Of a stretch of 64,000 nucleotides of DNA, positions 47,540-58,693 are shown in pieces. Position 1 is the first letter of the stretch. The number at the start of each line of letters is the position of its first letter. The stretch lies in NCBI GenBank assembly GCA_005765155.1, contig VCCP01000008.1, positions 496,001-560,000 on the forward strand. Direction: 5' to 3'. The DNA comes from Zelopaecilomyces penicillatus (Eukaryota > Ascomycota > Sordariomycetes > Hypocreales > Pseudodiploosporaceae). The notes under the pieces are model-generated. The model saw only the letters and a list, made by a program, of their open reading frames with translations. It searched no databases and was not told the origin of the DNA. A program made the position numbers and the translations under genes.

Positions 47540-48566
47540 TTAGCGCCGGCCGCGCTGCTGTCGCGGTTGTCTGGAGCTCTGATGTCTCTCGTTCCCATCA
47601 AGGCCCATTTCAACATCGTGGGGTCGCGTATTGTTGCGGCCAAAGAAACCCCCGCCACGATTCGCACCGTCATCCCGTACGCGGGCTGACTCGGGTGGGG
47701 TTGGCATGGGCGCTTGAGCAGCATGGGCAGCATGGGCAGCATGTCCGGGTTGAGGTCCGTTATGGCTCCCATCGTACCGGGGTGTGGATGTGCCGCTGCC
47801 GTTCCGGGTCGGAGAGTCAGAATGATAGCCCGGAGGTGAGTCGCGTCGCGCTCTATCAAATTCCTCTGGGCTACTAGGATCGACGGCTGGGATGGGTATA
47901 CCGCTCTGTCGAAGTTGTTTCTTGCCCTTTTCTCGCAAGTGGTCTTCTAGCAGCATAGCGTTGCGAGTGTTTGCCCGAAACAGTGCATCAGCTAGGTCAC
48001 CAAGTAGAGGAACCAGGCCAATGACAAAGTCGAATGCAATGTTGAGCAGCATGAACACTTTGAGTTTCGCGGGCAAACCTCCTTCGACCTGACAGCATGT
48101 TTTCAAAACCATCAGGGCCATGAAAGTATCCAAAGCATCGCCAGCACTAAACGACATGGTTAGTTATTTGAACAGGTTACCTGGACATGGGCCGCAAGAG
48201 GTATGCAACTTACGCAGGAATAAGACCAATGACACTTCCCCAACCGAAACGAACTCCAAGGAAGCTGAAGAGAGCCATATCAAGACGATATGCTCGTCTC
48301 TTGACCTTGGTCAAAACCTGCCCATCATGGTCGGAGATACCAGGCGGCAACGCCTTCTTGCGCTTCTTAACTTTGCCGCTTGGTCGCCCATCAAGCCGTG
48401 TAGCTGGGACTCGCTCAAAGTAGGGATCCTAAAAGGCAAATTAAATGTTAGATGGCGGGACACAGGGGATCATTGTATGGGGTATACATACCTCTTTTCC
48501 GAACTTGTTCTGAAGCGACTCTCCAAGAATCTTCTTGCTAATCGTCTTGGCCAGCAAGGACGTCAT
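47540..48566 (-). CDS. DUF4112 domain protein
   Basis: Member of the DUF4112 family, predicted membrane-associated, with no established function. Three exons on the minus strand: 48566-48492, 48428-48214 and 48146-47540, giving 298 aa. The domain covers about residues 65-165: YRLDMALFSFLGVRFGW, VIGLIPAAGDALDTFMAL, and LLNIAFDFVIGLVPLLGDLADALFRAN (in pieces). Two G(L)(I/V)P..GD hairpin-like hydrophobic segments are the family hallmark. A Lys/Arg-rich stretch (GKVKKRKKALPPG) precedes the domain. The C-terminal 110 residues are disordered, Pro/Ser/His-rich, with three AHA repeats (HAAHAAHAAQ) and a final basic tail RQPRQQRGRR. The start MTSLLAKTISKKILGE is a plausible amphipathic helix, possibly a targeting signal. 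Confidence 0.9.
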
Positions 48567-49852
48567 GGCGGGCAATGTGTAGCGAAAAAGATTGTAAAGA
48601 TTTGTGTGATGTTCTGCAAATTTCGACTCAAGGGAGATGCCAGCGTTGGGTATTTATCAGTCTTTCCAGTCAAACAGTGCTTGGGCGGCTGCTGGGTCGA
48701 TTGGCGAAGCGCTTGTGGTCGTTTGTTTCACGAGGCGCCGATTGGCCTTGTACGCTTTTAGAACAAGGGGCTTTCTGGCCAACCAAAGCCAGACGGTGGA
48801 ATAATAGGATTGGAAAAGACAAGAACCCCGGCGCTTGTGTCTGTTGGAATGCGCTTTGTTTGTAAATGCCAATCGTGCATGTCTGCCTCTTATAGCAGCC
48901 AAAGAGGTAGCCCACGGAGGTGGGAACTAGCAATATTGAATAAACCCGTGCTGCCCAAAATACTGGTTTTCAAAGAGGGCGCCGATGATGTAATGACGGG
49001 CAATGGATTGCCAGCGAGTTTTGGCGGTGATGCACTGCCAATACAGGCCTGGCACGCTAGAGATGCACAACTAGATAGACGATTAGCGGACAACGGAGTG
49101 CCGCTTTCAGGTTTCCGGGGCAGTTTGGTGGGCACACTGGTTGCATGAGCCGCTGCTAGCCAATAGACAAACGCTGAACATTCTGCCAATGCTCAACAGT
49201 TGCTTCGTTTGACGCTGCAGCGACTGGGCTATGGGCGCCAACTCGTGACATGTTGCTAGCGCTAGTCCTGTCTGGCGGCCGCCAAAGCACCGCCACACTC
49301 ATCTGGCTGCATTACGGATGTGGCAATGATGCGTGGCTGGAGAATACACACAGTGCGCACAGTGTGCGCTTGGTCACATCATCGGTCAGCATCTTCTCGG
49401 ATCAGTGTACAGTGCGCACACTGCCCTCTCCTCCGACCCCACTGCGACAGGCAAACCCAAGGCTGATGCATTCCATGCATTCTGCATCTTCTCGACAGCT
49501 TGACGTAGCAGATTGGCGACAAGCATTACCTGCTCTCCCATCAGCATCTTCATCGCTCTAGCGATTTCTTCTCTACTTGCTCGCTGTCGTCGATCCTTAT
49601 AAGCGACTCTGGATTTGAAGCATCACCTGCAATTTGTCGCGCGCCCATCAGCAGAAGTCGCCCGCCTCGTCTCGGAGCCCAACCATGCCCATCACCTTTT
49701 CACTTCAACGACTCAAACATTGCATGGCCAAGTCTTGAAATCACGAGCTCCCAAGTTTTTTGTAGCACATTTTGAATGCTGCAGATTATGGATTAAGCCG
49801 AAAACCCACACCAAACACCTCGAAGAAGAAGAAGAAGAAACAAATTTCTACA
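48567..49852. other. intergenic region upstream of DUF4112 and DCP2 genes
   Basis: About 1.3 kb between divergent genes. It includes a decamer AGTGCGCACA repeated at 49352-49361 and 49411-49420, each containing the palindrome GTGCGCAC. The last 200 nt before DCP2 carry an A/G-rich run (GAAGAAGAAGAAGAAG). No gene is supported. Confidence 0.5.
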
Positions 49853-52656
49853 ATGACTGGGAAACAGATGAAGCTTGAGGATTGTATGCCGCTCGCGCCG
49901 CTTCAGGTTTCCACAGGCACCTTGCGAACTCGCCATGCTGACTCTTGGGTATGACAGGGTTGGATGACCTCTGTGTCCGCTTCATAATCAATCTTCCACA
50001 GGAGGATCTATCGTCTGTTGCCCGCATTTGCTTCCAGGTCGAGGAGGCGCAATGGTTCTACGAAGATTTTATCCGGCCGCTTGACCCGTCGCTGCCGTCG
50101 ATGACTTTGCGTACCTTTTGCTTAAGAATTTTCCAACATTGTCCGCTTCTAGCGTCGTTTTCCGTGGAGAACCACATCAAAGCATTCGAAGAATTTCTAC
50201 AATACAAAACGCGTGTACCCGTTCGTGGTGCCATTTTGCTCAATCATGCAATGGACTCGGTTGTTCTTGTCAAGGGGTGGAAGAAGGGCGCCAATTGGAG
50301 TTTCCCTCGAGGCAAAATCAACAAGGATGAAGACGACTTAGACTGTGCCGTTCGGGAGGTTTACGAAGAAACCGGATTAGATCTCCAGGCCGCAGGCCTG
50401 GTACCAACCGAAGCGAAACCCAAATATATCGAGATTGCTATGAGAGAACAACAGCTACGCCTCTATGTGTTCCGCGATGTTCCAATGGAGACGAATTTCC
50501 ATCCTCGAACTCGGAAAGAAATTAGCAAGATTCAATGGTATAAGTTAACAGAGCTTCCGACCCTGCGCAAGAAGAATCTGCCAAATAACCAATATGATTC
50601 TGGTCCTGGAAACAGCGCCAACAAATTCTACATGGTTGCTCCTTTCTTGGTTCCTTTGAAGAAGTGGGTGATGGCTCAGAAGAAGTTGGATGAGAAGAAA
50701 ACAATTGGTGGATTGCAACCTAGCTACTCTAATCAATATCTGTCTGTCGAGGAGTACCAGACCGAGGACGATGGCTGGGCATCTAGTGCTACAGCCAAGG
50801 TACCGGCTATCGAGACTCTTGATGGAGCAACGAGAGAGTTACAGCGATTATTGAAGATGCAACCGCCGACTCAAGGCATACAGCCTCCGCCAGTTGCTGT
50901 GACTCAGGAAGACAAAGGAAGTGCTCTCCTATCGCTGCTTCAACCACTCAACGCTGCCCCCACGACTCAGCCGGCGCCCCAAGCAGACAATCATTTGCAA
51001 TACACCTCTATACACCACCCGCCAGGTACAGAAATAGGACAGGTGCGCGATCTACATCACCACAGCGACAACCTACATCATGTACCTTCAGGCATGCACC
51101 AGCCGTCCACTTCCTTCCCACTTCCTGTAAACCAGATGGCGGCTGGCTGGAACAGCTCGCAGAATCAAGGTCCACCACATGGGCCGCAGCCGCCAGCACC
51201 GGGATATGGTTACGCAGGGTATCCTGTCCACCCTGGTTATTCTGTACATCCTAATATTCCCCACCAGCAATATCCAACACATCCTGTTCAAGCGATTCAT
51301 CATCAAGCTTTGCCACCTCAAGTCCAAAGAGCTGCTTCAAATCAGAACACCTTCGAGCGGGCGACTCCTCAAGAAACCGAAGCCGCTAGAGCAACACGGA
51401 ATTTTCAAAGTGGGCTTTCACAGCCTCAGCCTGTATATGATCAATTGGATTCGAATCAACAGCATCAATATCAGTCGCACCAGCAGATTCAGCACCCAGG
51501 ACACCCGCAGGCACACCAACCTGCTGCCAATCCCAAGCCTCTTAATGGACAGTCTATGGCGCTACTGAACGCATTCAAACGAGAACCTGAGGTTGCGCCA
51601 CCCACCGAGCCCAAGACTGGCGGCGAGAATCAGCACAGCACTATAGCTCATCAAAGTGGTGGTCAATACATGCCTTCTCCAGTGCAAAGCCTAGCACCTG
51701 TAGGACTCCCAAATCTTCTCAGCGGCTCGCTGGGCCGAACAGTTGGAGAAAGGAGTCCAGTAGTTGCCAATACAGCCCCGGCAGCTCAACATCGATCCTC
51801 GCTTCTTGATATGTTTAAGAAGGTTGAGTTGGGTACAGTTGTAAACCAAGTTAATAGCCCCCTCGGAGGACAAGGAGCTAGTATCCATGAATTGGCTGCA
51901 AGCTCTCAGCCCGAGACGCATTCGGTAGCCCACCTCCAGAACCCGACGCGAACCAAGGAGGGTCCCTTTCAACCTCAAGCTGGAGAGCCGGTTCATACAA
52001 AGTCTAATGTTCAAGCCGGCGGCCAGCCGTTGGGCAAGATTACTATTCAACAGCGTTCAAAGCAGAAAACATCGCGAGCCGAAGGCAAGTCTGCGCACAG
52101 AGCACCAGCAGCTAGTCAACCCTCCAAACCCGTCCCAGTGCAACCGACACGCATTCTCCAACGTGGACAGACTCTCGATTCGCCAAGTGTCAGCGACCAG
52201 ATAGCTCAATCACCAAAGTCTCTTGATTTCTCAATGTATGCCCCTCAAGGACACCAGCGACCTAGCCAGCATGGTGACTCGCCTGTGGTATTACCAGCCG
52301 GGACTTCTCCGGACCAGAGCAAACGACCGGAAGGGTCAAAAGAGCAGAAGAGACAGCTACTTTCTCTCTTTGGATCATCTCCAATCCCATCCGCTGGCGG
52401 TATGATGCGCCAGCTAAGCCAGGGAGGATCTACAGCCAGTGGCATGGCACGCCAGCTAAGCCAGAGTGGATCTGCGGCCGGCGACGCCCCTCGCTCCCGC
52501 ATGGCATCGCTCGCCTCAGCAAGCGTTGAGGGCTCAGCAGGATATCGCAATGCATCACCGTTATCCCGGGCCGGTAACGCAACTTCCATTTCGCAAGCTG
52601 ATAAGAGTTTCTTACTGGGATATCTCCAGTCAGTTACGAACAATGCCGGGCGCTAA
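49853..52656 (+). CDS. DCP2: mRNA decapping enzyme Dcp2
   Basis: Nudix hydrolase that removes the 5' cap from mRNA, acting with Dcp1 in P-bodies. Two exons, 49853-49883 and 49958-52656, give 909 aa. The first exon ends inside the Trp codon of MKLEDWLDDLCVRFI, the Dcp1-binding N-terminal domain (about 1-95). The Nudix domain spans about 96-245, with its box at residues 129-151 (GKINKDE..REVYEETGLD), where the metal-binding Glu pair sits in REVYEE. Box B-like helices follow around NKFYMVAPFLVPLKKW. The remaining 650 residues are Gln/Pro/His-rich and disordered. They contain at least five short leucine motifs (ALLSLL, ALLNAF, SLLDMF, QLLSLF, FLLGYL) and two RQLSQ repeats. The start codon is set by homology of the N-terminal domain. 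Confidence 0.96.
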
Positions 52657-53226
52657 GTACGATATGAACTTGGGGGAAGGGGGGGTATGCCCTTGAGGGA
52701 AAAGGAGCGACTAGTTACATTTTTGAGAGGGGAAATCATGTATGAGTTGCGGCGCATAACTATTTGGGCAGGATGGGTAAGGAGAAACAGCGGATTTGGG
52801 CTTAGAGACCACATCGCGCCGGAACTTTATTAGCCATATCATTTGTATAATCAGGGCACTTTGTTCATGATTTATCGCAGAACACTTGGTGTTTGCTGGA
52901 TTTTAGTATTTAATCGAGAACAATCAATCAACTAGCTCCCTCCGGGGTTTATCAAACTTGTCTTGGCTGGTCATTCACAACAGCACGCTGTGGTTGGAAT
53001 TTAAATACGCCTTGAATTCTCAGAATAATACAACCATTTCAACCACCATATGCCTCTCCTGGTATAGCAAAGCAAAAAAATCCCAATGATGCTATGCAGC
53101 AATGCAACCACGACCAAAATAAACACAGACAAGACAAGATGACTTCATGGTTGCAATGGATGTTGGAGCTAACATGGTGAGAATTTATCCACCAAAATTC
53201 TATACATAGATGTTGACGTCCATAGG
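52657..53226. other. convergent 3' flanks of DCP2 and RRM-protein genes
   Basis: About 570 nt without a supported gene; AT-rich after 52830. Confidence 0.5.
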
Positions 53227-54676
53227 TTATTCGTCATCTAGGTTTAGCAACTGAAACCTATTTGCCATGGGGTTGAGTGGTTGCTTGGCGGGGACTTGGG
53301 GGGCCGCAGCCCTCCGATACTGGTGAATAGGCATGTGATCGAGTGACTGGGCACACTCGTCAACATCTGCCTCGATGCGAGAACCCTTATATTTGCTGCG
53401 AAGGGTATCGTATATTAGCTAATAGTGCATACGATATCGATCACTTAGGAAGCTTCAGGAACAAGAATGAAACTCACAGACGGCTCATCATACATGTTCG
53501 AGCAAACATGGCATTGGCAACAGAGTTTGTGCTAATGTAGCAATCGCCCCCCAGAAAACTGATTTTGACAACAATGAGATTATGAATGTGCTCTAGATCC
53601 TCGCGAACAGTCTCCTCTGTAATATTACGGTCACAGCGACGAATGACAAAATTGCGAGTTGCGCCAGTTCTAATCTTCTGGGCAAGGTGGCCGGGAAGGA
53701 TATACTGCCTGTCATTCCATCGAGCTTCAACCTATTACCGATCATTAGAGCGATTCCTCTAAACGCTTGAGTATGGTTACAATCATGGCTCACTCTCTTG
53801 TTTTTGATGTACAAGTCGTTTTTCCGTACGTGATCATAGAAGGCCTGCGCTTCCTCCGAGTTGAGGAAAGAAAGGGAGACAGTTCCGTCTTTACGTCTCA
53901 AGTAAATGTCGAGAAGAAGCCCTCCCCTGACAGCGGCGGTGACGTCAGCGTGAGTAGTTTCCTCACTCAGATTCGTAAGTTGAACGGATCGTGTGGCTAC
54001 CCGTTCATACTGAGGCCGGAGATGTCCATTGTCGTGGCTTTGGTTGTTGTCGATTGATATTCTGTTGGCGTTTACAGGTGTGCTCCTAGGCTCGGAGGTG
54101 TCTTCGGATAGACTCTCAGACCAGTCCTCCTGATACTGCACCTGTCCATGTTGGCGTGTTCCAGTTGAGACGCCAGCCTCACGGCCGTCGGCTGATTTAT
54201 CCGAATCTGGAGTTGCACTTACTGCTGCAGAACGGTTTCGGTGGTCATGACTGCCATTGTCTGGGGCTTGGACTGACAAGTCTTGGGGTGTGTGAGCTGT
54301 CGAGTTGGTAGTATTGTCGCTAAGCAGCTATGCCAAATTAGAGGAATGACTAAGAGATCAGAATTGCAAAGCCATACGATAAGGCAATCCAAGAAAATTA
54401 TAGTTTTTCGGTTTTGTCTTAACCCATTTAACATACCTGAATTGTGGCTTCGTTGACGCCGCCACTGATCAAATTTTGGCATAGATTGGCTTCAAGTTTG
54501 GGATTCTCAATTATCATCTATTCGCAGACAAGACTGCAAGTGTTCCTGATGCCATTGCTTACAGTATTGATTGGCAATTTTAACAAGGTTGTTATATTCG
54601 GCTTCTGGTACACAAACCACTGCAGGATTATGGGTAGAGCAAGGCCCAGAAGCCTTCACAATGAGATCCAGGTTAG
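53227..54676 (-). CDS. RRM-domain RNA-binding protein (Nrd1/Mrn1-like), 5' end unresolved
   Basis: Resembles the fungal RRM proteins related to S. pombe Nrd1 and yeast Mrn1, which bind mRNA. Five exons are supported on the minus strand: 54676-54563, 54489-54437, 54327-53794, 53731-53478 and 53395-53227, encoding 373 residues in continuous phase. The N-terminal helix VCVPEAEYNNLVKIANQYSNL appears only when the 54490-54562 intron is removed, using acceptor GAAG. RRM1 starts SVQLTNLSEETTHADV and ends LYIKNKRVEARWNDRQY; a second, degenerate RRM-like unit follows (NFVIRRCDRNITEE..CYISTNSVANAMFARTCMMSR). The C-terminus is MANRFQLLNLDDE. The first listed exon begins at an acceptor (TTATAG) and needs one upstream base. 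I could not find a start exon in phase: the nearby ATG at 54904 leads to the wrong phase. The true start therefore lies further right. Confidence 0.82.
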
Positions 54677-56121
54677 CTATAATATTTCATGTCCTTCTGA
54701 TTGGCGGCGGCGTGGAGGGCGGAACCAGCGGGGCAAACACACAAATTGGGGGCTGTGGGACGAAGTTGCAGGGTCAGCGAGCTAGTTATAGGCGAGGAGG
54801 AAGACCCTGGCTTTGGGGAAGAGGGGGGGCATTGGAGGGCTAGAGCTTGGTGTGGTGGTTGGGTTTGGAGCTGGGGATACGAGCCGTCTTACCGAATAGA
54901 AGTCATCTTGTGGACTCTGAGAATGTCCAAGAAGAAGAAAGAGAAAGTCGAAAGGCGTGGGAGATGTTGGTGAGAGATGAAAAGAAGCAAACTTCAGCGC
55001 GGGCAGCCAGCCGCGGAAGGCAAGCCAGCAAGCAGATGCAGGCGATGCACTGCACTGGTCAACGCAGCCAGCTGCCAACCGCCAGCTGTCGACCCAAGCT
55101 TCCAACTGGCAGCTCCTCTGCACGTGAGCGCCAGCCAACCGTCCGCCTCACCGATGTTGGTTGCTAGCAACTTTTCTGTCTATAGACTTGCAGCAGCGCA
55201 AACCACAAACGCCGCCAGAGCATCCAGTGAGGTAATCCATCACACTTCCACGAGGCTGCTCACCCTTTTGTGATGGCGACCAGCCAATCAAGGCGCGAGT
55301 CGATGTGGTTCTGGCGCCTACAGGGGTTTCTGTGAGACCCAACGGCTTCATCTGTTGGCGCAGACAGTCCATCCTCTGCATTCTGAGCTTGCCTGCTTTC
55401 AGATTGATGTCATTGACACACCTGCAGAGGCATTTCGATGTGATGCGACGCGGGTATCAATGTCTATGGGAATGGGCCTGTTAGGAACGAGTCGATGTTC
55501 TGGTGTGGTTCAACGAGGTTTACGCTAACCGACACTTTTAACAAGGGTTCGACAGGCGCCAAATTATCTCGGTTCCAGGTTTACAACATTCATCCGACAG
55601 GGAAGCACCCCCCGCGCCTGGTGTAATACCATATGTCGTACAGCATTTGGCGTTAGAATACTGGTAAGGCATGTCTGTCTCTCTGCGGGTAGCTTGATGA
55701 AGATGCAAAAGTCTCCCGCATCCGCAACAACATGTCTTTCTTCACTCTCAACCGTCCTTGCGACGTTTCTGCAGCTGGGTTTCCTCGCCAAGAGTGTAAC
55801 CCCACGGAGTGTTTGTTCCTTTACAAGGGTGTCAGATATAGCTTCAAGCTGCCAAAAACGGTATGCAGAGAGAAGCGGGGACACGGGCAATCTTCATCCC
55901 GTCTCTTACAGCAAAAACGAGGATCTATATATTAAGCTGGCCGACAATGCAATCTCGGATATGCTTTTAGGGCCTATAGCTGATAATAGAGAACCGCCAA
56001 GTTACATTTATAGATCTCCGCCTGTCAGGAATATCTGCCATATTTATCAATGAGTATTTACCCTGCACTTGATGACTGAGAACACGCCCCAAACTTGTCA
56101 ATCAACTCAACAATTTACAAC
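54677..56121. other. region holding the unresolved 5' end of the RRM gene
   Basis: About 1.4 kb. On the minus strand a pyrimidine-rich tract followed by ATGACTTCTATTCG and a good donor (GTAAGA) at about 54890-54905 could be a leader exon, but its phase does not fit the exon at 54676. A frame at 54782-55138 minus is open but has no domain. No other gene is supported up to the secreted-protein gene. Confidence 0.4.
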
Positions 56122-56642
56122 ATGAAGACATTCTTGATTTTTGTCGCTTCACTTCTGCCTATCGGTTTGTTAGCCACACCCATAGCTGACAATACCGCTG
56201 GCGCCGCTCCTGTCTTAGGAAAAAGACAATCTACGTCGGTGCATTATTCCAAGGAGTTTTCTGTGAGAGCAAACCAGCGATGTACCATTGTCGGAAACGC
56301 AAATGAAGTCCATTGCCGCTCCGGACCTGGCACATCTTACAGCTCCAAGGTCACATTGCCTAAGGGATCTCGATATCTGTTCAGTTGTGTAAAGACGGGG
56401 GAATGTGTGACCATTAATGGCGCGAAGAACTGGTTAGTTTCCTACCAGCTTGAGAAGATTAATAGAGATCAGAATGATGAAGACTAACTTGAGGGTAGCG
56501 GATGGGATTGGCTACCTGATGCAACTTGTTATGTTAATGGACATTACACAGATGGTTCTTGTACTGCTGGTATGTGCTCTTGTGATACGACAAAATGAGC
56601 TTTTGCTAATGGTAAATGCCAGAGAAACTTGGAAAATGTTAG
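56122..56642 (+). CDS. small secreted cysteine-rich SH3-like protein
   Basis: Three exons, 56122-56432, 56499-56569 and 56623-56642, give 133 aa. Both introns (66 and 53 nt) have clear branch sites (ACTAAC at 56483, GCTAAT at 56605). The start at 56122 opens a signal peptide (MKTFLIFVASLLPIGLLA). A propeptide ends in a Kex2-type KR at residues 34-35, after which Gln begins the mature form. The core matches bacterial-type SH3 (SH3b) sequence: VHCRSGPGTSYSSKVTLPKG, then CVTINGAKN. The spliced C-terminus is CGWDWLPDATCYVNGHY then CTAEKLGKC. The mature part has exactly eight cysteines (54, 65, 89, 95, 104, 114, 125, 133), so four disulfides are possible. If introns are ignored the frame stops at 56487 and loses four of them. 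It may act at the cell surface or on other microbes or hosts; function is unknown. Confidence 0.8.
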
Positions 56643-56851
56643 TTTGCAGTTGTACTGAGACTAAAGAAACAGATAATCATACATTTGAACAAGACACGCC
56701 ATAAAATGCAATTGTCATATGCTAATTACAGCCCACGCGCAATTTTAAATGACATTGATATTATGTTTTACCATTGTTAAACATCCCTTATCACTAACTA
56801 CAGGCTGTTAAAATGGCAAACCTGAAATCAAAAAGTAGTATGAAACTATAT

Positions 56852-58033
56852 TCATTTAGACTTCTCCATCGCAAGTCTTCTCCAAGTCTTGGGATAACCT
56901 CTCTCGATTCTCCAAGCCTCTGCACCTTTTTCCACAGCATCAACAATAGGCTCTCTCCAACCTCCAGAGACGTCATCCTTCCCACCAATCTTAGATCCGA
57001 GGTTCCAAAGCAACAGGCTTTCTGCTCTGGCACCTTCAGGGGCATCAAGCAGTCCAATAGCAAGATCGACTAGTTCCGCGCGATCATCAACGGCGTATAA
57101 GACGGCAGATGAACAGCGAGAGCAAAAATATCGCTGCACGTCTGGTGAACTCGCATACATGGAAAGCGTGCCGTAGCGGGAATCGCGGTTTGGATCTAAA
57201 ACGGCATTTTTTAGATCTTGAGCTGCAGTAGGGAATGCGGTGTTGTTTGTGCTAGAATCGTTTGCGAAGTGAAGCTGTTTCAAGAGGACAAAAGTCCAGT
57301 TTACGATTTCGCCACCAAATGTTGTGCGACAGGAATTGCAGGCATCAAAAGATGCAATATGTTTGTGGGTTTTCGGGTCGATGAAAAATGGCCATGATTC
57401 GGTGTTGTCCATGGCAACAAAAGCGGCGTCTCCACGGCGGAGCACCAAGTTTACGCCTTTGCAGTGACACCATATTGGGATTTCATCAGGCCCAGATTTA
57501 TCGTCTGATTTTCTGAGGGTTTCTACCGGTGGCCAAGTTGATTGTAATTCCTCACTTGTGCCATGCGCTCCCATCCATTGTCGAGAAACACTCCCATCAC
57601 CATTGACATGCCTCAACCAAGGCGAAGCACCACCATCCACTGTATCGCCAACAAAGACCTGGCTGCCAAAATGCAGCAGCTTCTCCACCGACTTGTCGCT
57701 GTTTAAAACGCCCGTGGGGACCCAGAGTCTATCCGGCCCGGACTTGCAAAGTTCCAAGACGAACAATGTGCTTGAGCAGGTTCCGCAGAACAGTACCGTC
57801 ATGTTGGGGCTGTTCTTATAGCGGGATAGAGCTGAAGAAAGAACAGGCTCCGCGTCGCCGTGCCATAGGGTTGCGACGCTATACAACGCGCCGGTGAGAT
57901 GGCGGCAGGATGTGCAATGGCAGAAGACGGCTGGTAAAGGGAGTAAGGATTCTGCGATGGAAGCTGTGAATGTATAGGTTTTGCAGAGACATTGTGCTGT
58001 TAGCCCTACTGATTGGTCGTTACTTGTAGCCAT
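56852..58033 (-). CDS. tandem GFA (CENP-V/GFA) zinc-binding domain protein
   Basis: Single exon, 393 aa. Two copies of the glutathione-dependent formaldehyde-activating enzyme fold are visible. Domain 1 has Cys15/17 (CLC), Cys38/40/43 (CHCTSC) and Cys83/86 (CGTC). Domain 2 has Cys189/191 (CHC), Cys232/235 (CNSC) and Cys304/307 (CSRC). Both keep the two-zinc pattern of the family, although the second lacks one Cys of the central triad. The family's enzymatic role is debated, and proteins of this kind in fungi are uncharacterised. There is no signal peptide. The WRRLAMEKSK tail is basic. Transcribed from the same strand as the sugar transporter gene next to it, 660 nt apart. Confidence 0.9.
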   Translation of the reverse strand: MATSNDQSVGLTAQCLCKTYTFTASIAESLLPLPAVFCHCTSCRHLTGALYSVATLWHGDAEPVLSSALSRYKNSPNMTVLFCGTCSSTLFVLELCKSGPDRLWVPTGVLNSDKSVEKLLHFGSQVFVGDTVDGGASPWLRHVNGDGSVSRQWMGAHGTSEELQSTWPPVETLRKSDDKSGPDEIPIWCHCKGVNLVLRRGDAAFVAMDNTESWPFFIDPKTHKHIASFDACNSCRTTFGGEIVNWTFVLLKQLHFANDSSTNNTAFPTAAQDLKNAVLDPNRDSRYGTLSMYASSPDVQRYFCSRCSSAVLYAVDDRAELVDLAIGLLDAPEGARAESLLLWNLGSKIGGKDDVSGGWREPIVDAVEKGAEAWRIERGYPKTWRRLAMEKSK

Positions 58034-58693
58034 GATTCTTGGTATGGTTCCCTTATGTGAAGTGATGAATGGTTAAATTATGAGTGGAGTTTGTGATGGG
58101 TGTTGTCTGATGTCTGTGACCTCTCCACATCTAGGATGGATGGTGGCATGGCGTGCCTTATTATGGCAGAGAACAAGGGCGTGCGGGGTATGTAGAGTGG
58201 TGCATTACTATCACGCCTGCAAGTTACACTTTCCAGCTACTCGGTTAACACGATCAATACGAATGGCAAGAGCCATATTGATCATCATGGAGGCTCAGCT
58301 GGCAAGGATATCCTGAATCACATACATGACAACGGCCGCACCATCAATTTATGTGCTAGTGACTTTAGCCATGAAACTGCTAACGATGACAATGGCTGCC
58401 TCATCCCTGTTGACGAATTTTTGTAAAAAAGAAAAGAACATTGCGAGTGTATTCTAAGACGCTGCACTAACTGTTCTAACAAGAAATATGTAAAAAGAAA
58501 GTTGAAGCGTCTAGATAGCTTCATCAAAAAGGATCTTGCATAAAACTTCGTATCGCGTAACCGGACCAAACTCCTCAGTGTTCATCAAAAAGAAACCCCA
58601 CACAGCCTGCCGCCCGTCTCCATAAAGAAAGTAAAAAGAATAAAACGTTGATAATAATAGTGATCCATCTTGAGGCCGTCTCTGACAGTCTAA
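58034..58693. other. intergenic region between GFA and transporter genes
   Basis: About 660 nt; promoter of the GFA gene and 3' flank of the MFS gene. No gene is seen. Confidence 0.5.

Noticed and set aside
54782..55138. 118-codon minus-strand frame near the 5' end of the RRM gene
   Set aside because: Could contain the missing first exon but has no conserved sequence and ends in a stop before reaching a phase-matched donor.
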